Below are positions 18,263-25,300 of a stretch of 64,000 nt of DNA, in pieces. Where the stretch lies: the NCBI RefSeq assembly GCF_017051705.1, contig NZ_JAFIDJ010000002.1, forward strand, positions 330,384 through 394,383. The letters run 5' to 3'. Positions within the stretch are counted from its first letter, which is position 1; every line of letters starts with the position of its first letter. Origin of the DNA: Algoriphagus lutimaris. GTDB lineage: Bacteria > Bacteroidota > Bacteroidia > Cytophagales > Cyclobacteriaceae. The notes beneath the pieces are model-generated. The model was not told where the DNA came from, ran no database searches, and was given only the letters and a program-made list of their open reading frames with translations. Position numbers and translations under genes: made by a program.

Positions 18263-19789
18263 TTAAAGAATGCAGAAGCCGGTTTCATCTGTTAGGCGCT
18301 TTCCTGGATTTCTCCATCCAAAATGCCCCTCAAACATTTCATCTGAATTTCTTGGCCCCCAAGTACCTGCAGCATAGCCATACGTTGGAACATCCTCATT
18401 TTCCCAATACTTCAAAATAGGGTCTACAAATCTCCATGCCGCCTCCACTTCATCCGCTCTAGCGTACAAGGTAGCATCTCCTTGCATGGCATCCAGCAAT
18501 AATCGCTCATAAGCATCCATCACCTGTGCAGAATCCAAGTCAGAATAATAGAAATCTAAATTAGCTTGCTCCACATTGAAACCAAGCCCTGGGATTTTCA
18601 CTCCAAATTTGATCAAAATACCTTCATCAGGTTGAATTCGAATGATCAATTTATTGTCTTTTTGATAGGCATCATGGCTTTTAAACACCTCATGTGCAGG
18701 AGATTTGAAATGAATGACTACCTCCGTCACTTTTGTAGGCATGTATTTGGCAGTTCGCACATAAAAGGGAACATCCTTCCATCTCCAATTATCCACAAAG
18801 AATTTGATCGCTGCAAAGGTCTCAGTTTTAGAGTCTGGATCTACACCTTCTTCCTCTCTGTAACCTTTTACCTTCTTTCCATTGATCGTAGAGGCTACAT
18901 ATTGGCCTTTCATGGTATGCGTAGCCAACACCTTCTCATCCGTCATGATCCGAAGAGATTTCAAAGCTTTCACTTTCTCATCACGAATCTCTTCAGCACT
19001 TGCATTAATAGGGGGCTCCATGACGATCAAAGACAAGATTTGAAGCAAATGACTTTGGAACATGTCTCTCAATGCCCCGGATTTATCATAGTATCCACCT
19101 CTTTTCTCCACCCCAACGGTCTCTGCATTGGTAATCTCTACGTGATGAATGTACCTTCTATTCCAAGTAGGTTCGAAAATTGAATTGGAAAAACGAGTCA
19201 CTAACAAGTTTTGAACCGTCTCTTTACCCAAATAATGGTCAATTCGGTAAACCTGTTGCTCATTAAAATATTTATGCAAGCCTAAATTTAATTCTTTGGC
19301 AGTCTCTAAGCTGTAGCCAAAAGGCTTTTCCACAATAATTCTCTTCCAGCCATTATCTTCTTTTGTCAAGCCTGCTTCACAAAGGTTCTTGGCAATTACT
19401 TCATATAAACTTGGAGGGGTAGACAAGTAAAAAATATAATTTCCTTCACATCCTTTTTCCTCATTTAAATGAGCAATCCTATTGGCAAGCATCGAGTAAT
19501 CTGTATCGTATTCCTTACCCAAATCTTGATAGAATAACTTATCAGCAAACTCTTCAATATAGGAGGCTTCCTCTTTACTAATTTTCTCTTTCAAAAATTT
19601 GCTTTCCTGAACTACTTTCTTGCGGAACACTTCATCACTCATGTCACTTCTACTCGCCCCTAACACCACAAAGTTTTCAGGAAGATGCTTGCCCTTGTAT
19701 AAGTTAAATAAAGCCGGTACTAGCTTTCGAGCTGTTAAATCTCCTGATGCTCCAAAAATAATGAGCATCTGGTTTAATGTTTTTTTCAT
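18263..19789 (-). CDS. zwf: Glucose-6-phosphate 1-dehydrogenase
   Basis: A 508-residue enzyme catalysing the first, NADP-reducing step of the pentose phosphate pathway. Seen are the dinucleotide site IIFGASGDLTARKLVPALF, the substrate motif VEKPFGYSLETAKELN, and the active-site RIDHYLGKETVQN with the catalytic His. Length is typical. It is first in a zwf-pgl unit and is divergent from gnd across a 315-base region with a conspicuous inverted repeat. Confidence 0.97.
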   Translation of the reverse strand: MKKTLNQMLIIFGASGDLTARKLVPALFNLYKGKHLPENFVVLGASRSDMSDEVFRKKVVQESKFLKEKISKEEASYIEEFADKLFYQDLGKEYDTDYSMLANRIAHLNEEKGCEGNYIFYLSTPPSLYEVIAKNLCEAGLTKEDNGWKRIIVEKPFGYSLETAKELNLGLHKYFNEQQVYRIDHYLGKETVQNLLVTRFSNSIFEPTWNRRYIHHVEITNAETVGVEKRGGYYDKSGALRDMFQSHLLQILSLIVMEPPINASAEEIRDEKVKALKSLRIMTDEKVLATHTMKGQYVASTINGKKVKGYREEEGVDPDSKTETFAAIKFFVDNWRWKDVPFYVRTAKYMPTKVTEVVIHFKSPAHEVFKSHDAYQKDNKLIIRIQPDEGILIKFGVKIPGLGFNVEQANLDFYYSDLDSAQVMDAYERLLLDAMQGDATLYARADEVEAAWRFVDPILKYWENEDVPTYGYAAGTWGPRNSDEMFEGHFGWRNPGKRLTDETGFCIL

Positions 19790-20104
19790 GCGTAGGTCTG
19801 TATTTTCAGCTCTTCAATCCAATTGAAATGCTTTGAATCTTCCAATGTATTTTTTGGTAAACAGGTTCCTCTCTAGGGATAATTCACCAAAAATAATTCC
19901 CTTCAGAAGGTTCATGCTTCATTTTTTATAGTTGAATAGGCCAAATTTGAGAAACAGGGTTAATTGATTAAGATAAAAAAGTGAACAATTGCCACTTTAA
20001 TTTAATTTTGCTCTGCAGTCGCAAAATTAAGGCTTATTTATTTTAATTAACATAACATCTAAAAATGAATGCCTTGATAATTTTAAGTACAATAGAACTA
20101 AAAA
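19790..20104. promoter_or_regulatory. Divergent zwf/gnd regulatory region with inverted repeat
   Basis: A 315-base non-coding region. At 20002-20030 a perfect 10-base inverted repeat (TTAATTTTGC and GCAAAATTAA) is separated by nine bases. Each arm contains TAATTTTG, which matches the phylum -7 consensus TAnnTTTG, pointing to gnd on the plus strand and to zwf on the minus strand. No convincing -33 TTG stands at the usual distance, so the repeat may instead be an operator. Confidence 0.45.
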
Positions 20105-21517
20105 ATGGATTATAAAGACTACGATTTTGGCCTGGTTGGTCTAGGAGTAATGGGTCGAAATTTTATTTTGAATGTTGCTGACAATAATTTCAAAGCATTT
20201 GGATATGACTTAGATGGGGAAAAAGTAGAGGCATTAAAAACGGAAGGTGGAGACCTTTCAAAAGTAAGTGCTTCCACGGATATCAATACGTTTGTACAGG
20301 CATTAAGCAGCCCAAGAAAAATCATGTTGTTGGTACCTGCCGGTAAAATAGTAGATCAAGCCATTGAAAGTTTACTTCCTTATTTAGATAAAGACGATAT
20401 CATAATAGATGGAGGAAACTCCTTCTTTACTGATACTGACAGAAGAGAAGCTTATTTGAAGGAAAAAGGAATTCACTTTTTCGGATCTGGGGTTTCTGGA
20501 GGTGCTGAAGGTGCCAGAAAAGGACCTAGCATTATGCCTGGCGGAGATAAAGAAGCCTACCAGCATGTCAAACCAATTTTTGAAGCAGTATCTGCAAAAT
20601 ACAAAGGAGAGCCTTGTGTTGCCTACTTAGGCCCTAAATCTGCCGGAAACTATGTGAAAATGGTGCACAATGGGATTGAATACGCCATGATGCAATTGAC
20701 TTCTGAAATTTATGACCTGTTGAAGAAGTCCAGTGAATTGTCCAATGAGGAACTACATCAAGTTTACTCCAAATGGAATGAAGGCAGACTTCAATCCTTC
20801 TTAGTAGAAATTACAGCCGAAATCTTTACTCAAAAAGATGATCTAACCGATGGTGATTTGGTGGATATGATCCTGGATAAAGCCAAGCAAAAAGGAACCG
20901 GTAAGTGGACTTCTCAAAATGCGATGGATTTAGGAATACCAGTTCCTACCATAGATATGGCAGTTAGTATGCGCGAAATTTCCGCATTGAAAGATGAAAG
21001 AATTGTGGCGGACAATCTGTATAATCGACCAGAAATACCCTCTATTTCTAAAGAGGAATTGATTGAAAAGGCTGAACAAGCGTTGTATTTTGCTTTCATC
21101 ATCGCTTATGCACAAGGATTACATCAGCTTTCCTATGCATCGAAAGAATATGGTTATGAGTTGGATATGGCTACTATTGCTAGAATCTGGAGAGCGGGAT
21201 GTATTATACGGGCAGGTTTATTAGCCGACATCGCTGAAGCTTATACTGCTGATAAAGAGGTCCCAAACCTTTTGCTTTCACCTTCTTTTGTTCCAAAAGT
21301 ACAAGAGACCTTACCTGCAGTGAGAGACATGGTGGCCTTTGCGGCAAAGTCAGGAATACCAGTCCCCGGCCTATCAAGCGCACTTAGCTATTTTGACGCC
21401 TATACTTCCAGCAAACTCCCACTTAATTTAATTCAGGCACAAAGAGACCATTTTGGTTCTCATACTTACGAAAGAATTGATAGAGAAGGGATTTTCCACA
21501 CAGAATGGGGATCTTGA
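20105..21517 (+). CDS. gnd: NADP-dependent 6-phosphogluconate dehydrogenase (decarboxylating)
   Basis: A 470-residue enzyme that oxidises and decarboxylates 6-phosphogluconate to ribulose 5-phosphate. Features are the dinucleotide site FGLVGLGVMGRNFILNVAD, GSGVSGGAEGARKGPSIMPG, the catalytic-lysine motif KMVHNGIEYAMMQL and the C-terminal QRDHFGSHTYERID. Length is that of the long (dimeric) class. It completes the oxidative pentose phosphate set with the divergent zwf-pgl pair. Confidence 0.97.
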   Translation: MDYKDYDFGLVGLGVMGRNFILNVADNNFKAFGYDLDGEKVEALKTEGGDLSKVSASTDINTFVQALSSPRKIMLLVPAGKIVDQAIESLLPYLDKDDIIIDGGNSFFTDTDRREAYLKEKGIHFFGSGVSGGAEGARKGPSIMPGGDKEAYQHVKPIFEAVSAKYKGEPCVAYLGPKSAGNYVKMVHNGIEYAMMQLTSEIYDLLKKSSELSNEELHQVYSKWNEGRLQSFLVEITAEIFTQKDDLTDGDLVDMILDKAKQKGTGKWTSQNAMDLGIPVPTIDMAVSMREISALKDERIVADNLYNRPEIPSISKEELIEKAEQALYFAFIIAYAQGLHQLSYASKEYGYELDMATIARIWRAGCIIRAGLLADIAEAYTADKEVPNLLLSPSFVPKVQETLPAVRDMVAFAAKSGIPVPGLSSALSYFDAYTSSKLPLNLIQAQRDHFGSHTYERIDREGIFHTEWGS

Positions 21518-21554
21518 ATAGTAGACTATGATCAGTAGTCAGTGATCAGAAGAT

Positions 21555-21590
21555 AAAAAAAGGAAGTAAAAATTTTTACTTCCTTTTTTT
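21555..21590. terminator. Bidirectional terminator hairpin (perfect 36-base palindrome)
   Basis: A7-GGAAGT-A5 followed by its exact reverse complement. It sits 38 bases after the gnd stop and touches the stop of the convergent gene at 21589. Confidence 0.9.
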
Positions 21591-22092
21591 ATCCGATTTT
21601 AAGTTTCAGTTCACCCTGCCGTTTTACTACCTTGAGTTCAAAATGCTGGTTAATAAATCCTTTGCAATGATTTTCCGCCCACTCTGCTCTTGACTCGGTA
21701 TCAAACAGTAAAGTCATTCGAAGCATAGTTTTTACATATTGCTCATAAATTCCCAGTTCTTGCACATATCCAATTAATGCTGCAGACCAATCTTCTTTAA
21801 ATTTGTCCAGGTGGGTTCTACCATCGAACAACATTTCCAATTGATTATCCCCATGCTTAAATCGATAGATTCCACTAAGTTGTCTGTAGATTAACCTTAC
21901 TCGATCTCTTGGGAATTCAAAAGTATCCAAGATCTGCGCATAGGTCTGATCCATCAACCTCAGAGGGTTGTACAAAAGAGTATAGGATCTCTTTAATTCA
22001 AATACCATTCGATCGATTAAATCCTCCTCCAACTCTGATTGAGCTTGGCGTAGGATGTAGTTTTTATCTAATGGGAAAAGCTTTTGAATCAT
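21589..22092 (-). CDS. Hypothetical cytoplasmic protein
   Basis: A 167-residue, mostly helical protein without signal peptide or membrane segment. It is rich in charged and aromatic residues, for example YILRQAQSELEEDLIDRM near the start and WAENHCKGFINQHFELKVV near the end. I do not recognise a family. The open frame begins at a TTG (22113), but that codon lies in the promoter-like box TATTTTTG (22111-22118, minus strand), so translation should start at the ATG at 22092. It is a single gene between a terminator and an A/T-rich gap. Confidence 0.6.
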   Translation of the reverse strand: MIQKLFPLDKNYILRQAQSELEEDLIDRMVFELKRSYTLLYNPLRLMDQTYAQILDTFEFPRDRVRLIYRQLSGIYRFKHGDNQLEMLFDGRTHLDKFKEDWSAALIGYVQELGIYEQYVKTMLRMTLLFDTESRAEWAENHCKGFINQHFELKVVKRQGELKLKIG

Positions 22093-22110
22093 TTTGATAC
22101 TGTTGATCCG

Positions 22111-22118
22111 CAAAAATA
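22111..22118 (-). promoter_or_regulatory. -7 box upstream of the hypothetical gene
   Basis: On the minus strand TATTTTTG fits TAnnTTTG, 18 bases before the ATG at 22092. It helps decide that start. Confidence 0.5.
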
Positions 22119-22315
22119 AGAAATATTATTTTTAGTATGGTTTTAAATTATCAAAAGGAATATTGGAAGTTTATGGAGATAAGAAAAAAGATTAGAGATT
22201 GGGAGAAAAAGAGATTAAGCGTTTGGGGAAATACAAGATTGTGGATTCCAATAAAAAGACATTATAAGACAAGGAGAGTAAATTGTATGAGCTTTACGTA
22301 GTAGAGATTGAAAGA
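22119..22315. other. Non-coding purine-rich stretch
   Basis: From about 22160 to 22310 the plus strand is dominated by A and G, with recurring GAGATT and GGGAGAAAAAGAG words. A pyrimidine-rich tract at 22790-22850 has the complementary flavour, so similar sequence in opposite orientation flanks the broken four-helix-bundle gene. No gene is seen. Confidence 0.4.
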
Positions 22316-22705
22316 TTAAGATGATTTATTTTTTAGATTCTCCCTTTTTAAATAGTATATAAAACCATTCAAAACCTTTATTGATTCTAAAATTAAACTT
22401 CTTATTTACGAATAGACTTCCTCTTCAATAAAGCCATTATCTTTTATCTCAATCAAATGATCTAATAATTCTGATAATGATCCTCTTGAATAATAGTAAA
22501 ACTTGTTGGACTCCAAAAAATGAAATCGTCCCCAACCTTCTGCTATGTTAGCTGTAGTAGACCTAGAAGCTCTTAAAAGTTGAGAGCGAAGTTCATATTT
22601 TTCAGAATCTGGTAAGCAAGGAATGACCTTAGTTTTTATTTCTCCTTTCAATTTGTAAGCTAATTGCCAACATCTAAGATCCTCAAAAGTATCTGCTCGA
22701 GTCAT
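22316..22705 (-). pseudogene. Four-helix-bundle protein (23S rRNA intervening-sequence type), internal stop
   Basis: The first 99 residues match the four-helix-bundle family: FEDLRCWQLAYKL at the start, then LLRASRSTTANIAEGWGR, then SRGSLSELLDHLIEIKDNGF. A TAA at 22406-22408 interrupts helix 4. The same frame continues for 29 codons with LILESIKVLNGFIYYLKREN, which is the expected end of the family, to a TAA at 22316. A single base change would restore one 129-codon gene. The truncated product may still be made. Family function is unknown; such proteins often occur as repeated, mobile-looking genes. Confidence 0.75.
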
Positions 22706-22849
22706 ATAGAAAATATTTTAAACCGAAAATACTAATTTATTCGTTGATCCAAATCACTTAATAAATGTTTAGTATCCAAAATGGGGCTTAATCTTCCTTT
22801 TAAGTTACTCTCCCATTCTCTATTTTCCATTCTCCTTTCTCTACACCAT

Positions 22850-23413
22850 CTACCAATCCGCCTGTCCCTTGGCTTTGTAAGCACTCATTTTATCCAAAAT
22901 CTCTACAGGATCGTCAGAAACAATCAACAATTCTTCCTGTTCGGGATACAGAAATCCTTCTTGCATGGCATGTTTTAAAAAATCCAACAACTTGTCATAA
23001 TACCCATTTACATTATAGAGCGCTAATGGCTTTTGAATGTAATGCAGCTGGTTCAAGGTCATGATTTCAAACAATTCCTCCAGTGTCCCAATTCCTCCGG
23101 GAAGTGCAATAAACCCATCTCCTTTCTCAGCCATTAGCCATTTTCTATCTCGCATGGTTTCTACAATGACCAAATCTGTACAGCCGCGATGAGCCACTTC
23201 TCGATCAACCAGTTTTTGGGGAATTATTCCAATTACTTCTTTCCCTGCTTGTAGCATTTCATCAGCAATCACTCCCATCAATCCTACTCTTCCTGCACCA
23301 TAGACCAATGAATGATCTCTTTTGATCATTTCTAAAGCCAATGACCTCACTCCAGCCTCATAGAAGGGCCCTTCCCCTTTTCTAGAACCGCAATAAACGG
23401 TGATCTTTTTCAT
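22850..23413 (-). CDS. LOG family (TIGR00730) Rossmann-fold protein
   Basis: A 187-residue lysine-decarboxylase-like protein. The core motifs are GAGRVGLMGVIADEML and the catalytic PGGIGTLEELFEIMT, with an MRDRKWLM segment before it. Members cleave the ribosyl bond of nucleoside 5'-monophosphates (cytokinin riboside phosphoribohydrolase activity). Length is normal. The bacterial physiological role is unclear, probably nucleotide salvage or detoxification. It is on its own strand between the four-helix gene and divergent rdgB. Confidence 0.9.
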   Translation of the reverse strand: MKKITVYCGSRKGEGPFYEAGVRSLALEMIKRDHSLVYGAGRVGLMGVIADEMLQAGKEVIGIIPQKLVDREVAHRGCTDLVIVETMRDRKWLMAEKGDGFIALPGGIGTLEELFEIMTLNQLHYIQKPLALYNVNGYYDKLLDFLKHAMQEGFLYPEQEELLIVSDDPVEILDKMSAYKAKGQADW

Positions 23414-23551
23414 AGTATTCTAATAAAAAGTTGAATTCGAAATTACGATTTTCAAGTTCAAAGTAGTAAAGCTGGGTTTTTTAATCCCGTCTCTAAGCCA
23501 TTCCAAACCAATCTTAACAAAAGTTTCACAAGGATATCTTAATTTTATACT

Positions 23552-24133
23552 ATGAAAATCTGTTTTGCTACCAACAACCAAAAGAAAATTGAAGAGGTCA
23601 AAGCGGCCTTAGGAAAAGGAATAGAAATCGTTTCCCTTCAGGAAATCGGTTGCCAAGAAGAACTCCCGGAAACAGGAGACACCTTAGAACATAATGCATT
23701 TCAAAAAGCGCAATATGTGAAGGACCATTATGGAGTTGATTGCTTCGCAGATGATACTGGACTGGAAGTGGATGCTTTGGAGGGAGAGCCTGGGGTATAT
23801 TCTGGCAGGTATGCAGGAGAACCCAGAAGTGATGAGCGAAATATCGATTTGTTGTTGAAAAATTTAGGAAATTCCAGCACCAGAACGGCACGGTTTAAAA
23901 CTGTAATTGCACTGCTCATCGGAGAAGAAAAATATAAATTTGAAGGGATAGCTGAGGGTGAAATACTAAAGGAACGAATTGGGTCAGGAGGTTTTGGTTA
24001 TGACCCTATTTTTAAACCCGTTGGATTTTCTAAAACATTCGCTGAATTGAGTATGGAAGAAAAAAATGCCATCAGCCATCGTGGAAAGGCCGTGAGGGGG
24101 CTTATCAACTTTTTGAACCAAACAAAATCCTGA
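23552..24133 (+). CDS. rdgB: XTP/dITP diphosphatase (RdgB/HAM1)
   Basis: A 193-residue pyrophosphatase that removes non-canonical purine nucleoside triphosphates. It shows the start motif FATNNQKKIEEVKAAL, the substrate region FADDTGLEVDALEGEPGVYS, GGFGYDPIF and the closing ISHRGKAVRGL. Length is standard. It lies 30 bases before udk on the same strand, which however has its own promoter-like box. Confidence 0.96.
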   Translation: MKICFATNNQKKIEEVKAALGKGIEIVSLQEIGCQEELPETGDTLEHNAFQKAQYVKDHYGVDCFADDTGLEVDALEGEPGVYSGRYAGEPRSDERNIDLLLKNLGNSSTRTARFKTVIALLIGEEKYKFEGIAEGEILKERIGSGGFGYDPIFKPVGFSKTFAELSMEEKNAISHRGKAVRGLINFLNQTKS

Positions 24134-24151
24134 GAAAGGCCTGAAAAACTT

Positions 24152-24159
24152 TAACTTTG
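24152..24159 (+). promoter_or_regulatory. -7 box four bases before the udk start
   Basis: TAACTTTG followed by CCCC and ATG. Initiation at the usual distance would place the transcript start at or next to the start codon. Confidence 0.45.
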
Positions 24160-24163
24160 CCCC

Positions 24164-24784
24164 ATGAAAAAACCATTTATCGTCGGGATTACCGGAGGCT
24201 CAGCTTCTGGCAAAACTCTTTTTTTAGAAAAGCTACTTAGCTCATTTGAACCTGACGAAATATGTTTGATTTCACAGGATAATTATTATAAACCTCGACA
24301 TCAACAACCCATCGATGCTCAGGGAATTCATAATTTTGACACCCCGCATAGCATTGATTTTGAGGAATACGCATCTGATATTCGAAAAATTCAGGCTGGA
24401 GAATCTGTTCAGCGGGAAGAATACACTTTCAATAATGCCTCAAAAACACCAAAAATTCTGACCTTCTATGCCGCACCTGTGGTGGTGGTGGAAGGAATTT
24501 TTGTACTTTATTACCCAGAGCTCGCGGATTTGCTTGACCTCAAAATTTTTATAGATGCGAAAGATCATATAAAGCTTAAAAGAAGGATTATCCGTGATAA
24601 AGTAGAGCGAGGATATGACTTGGATGATGTGTTATATAGGTATGAAATGCATGTGATGCCTACTTATGAGAAGTATATCAAGCCCTTTAAAAATGAAGCT
24701 GATTTGATTGTTCCTAACAATCATAATTTTGATAAAGCACTGGAAGTCATTAGAATATATCTCAGAGCAAGGTCTGGGAAGTAG
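24164..24784 (+). CDS. udk: Uridine kinase
   Basis: A 206-residue P-loop kinase that phosphorylates uridine and cytidine. Walker A is GITGGSASGKT at residues about 8-18. The substrate loop is ISQDNYYKPRHQQ, followed by FDTPHSIDFEEY and later VVVVEGIFVLYYPEL, with the lid in KLKRRIIRDKVERGYD. Length is standard. It is probably expressed both from its own promoter and by read-through from rdgB. Confidence 0.95.
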   Translation: MKKPFIVGITGGSASGKTLFLEKLLSSFEPDEICLISQDNYYKPRHQQPIDAQGIHNFDTPHSIDFEEYASDIRKIQAGESVQREEYTFNNASKTPKILTFYAAPVVVVEGIFVLYYPELADLLDLKIFIDAKDHIKLKRRIIRDKVERGYDLDDVLYRYEMHVMPTYEKYIKPFKNEADLIVPNNHNFDKALEVIRIYLRARSGK

Positions 24785-24832
24785 TTATGGTGAAAAAAGT
24801 TCCTCGAATTCGTGTGATTTTCAAATAATACC

Positions 24833-24840
24833 TATATTTG
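24833..24840 (+). promoter_or_regulatory. -7 box six bases before a start codon
   Basis: TATATTTG followed by CGCCGC and ATG at 24847. The box excludes the upstream TTG (24838) as a start. Confidence 0.5.
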
Positions 24841-24846
24841 CGCCGC

Positions 24847-25206
24847 ATGAAAGGTAATAATCCAAATAGCAAGATTTTTCAACAGCGCATCACGATGATG
24901 CTGGCTTTGCTATTGTGTTTGTTTATCTCAAGTGTAGAATACCTTCCTGAAACGTCCCAAGCTATTTCGCAAGAACAGCAACAGGATAATCCATCAGATC
25001 AGGATCAACACCAAACTTTTTTAAATGTTGCAGTAGATGCGGTAGTACCATTTGTGGTACATGTTTCCCACACTGTAATGTACCTTATTTACCAAATAGA
25101 GCAAGAAAATACACCTGGTTATCATGTTGAAACCAATGTATTCTCGCATCCCAATCAACTGGTAGAAATTCTCTTTGAGCGGATTATCTCTACCAAAGGA
25201 CCCTGA
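24847..25206 (+). CDS. Hypothetical membrane-associated protein
   Basis: A 119-residue protein with a hydrophobic N-terminal segment (MMLALLLCLFISSVEYL, after a basic lead), then a Gln/Asp-rich linker (SQEQQQDNPSDQDQHQ), then a second hydrophobic stretch (VDAVVPFVVHVSHTVMYLIY). I do not recognise the family. It could be a secreted protein with a signal peptide or a two-helix membrane protein. A further in-frame ATG at 24895 would begin directly at the hydrophobic part and gives a 50-base leader, so the start is uncertain. It lies 94 bases before secDF on the same strand. Confidence 0.55.
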   Translation: MKGNNPNSKIFQQRITMMLALLLCLFISSVEYLPETSQAISQEQQQDNPSDQDQHQTFLNVAVDAVVPFVVHVSHTVMYLIYQIEQENTPGYHVETNVFSHPNQLVEILFERIISTKGP

Positions 25207-25300
25207 ATCTTCTTCTGAGTTCACTATTACCCATGCTTCCTATCGAATAGGAAAGCAATTCATCTGTATTTACAATTCAATTAATTAATATCTAATCCTT

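Noticed and set aside
18566-19183. 205-codon open frame opposite zwf
   Set aside because: It lies wholly inside a certain gene on the other strand, has no family-like motif, and its composition mirrors zwf.
19989-20010. TTG at 19989 as -33 element for a gnd promoter
   Set aside because: The spacing to TAATTTTG is only 11 bases, much shorter than the usual 17-23.
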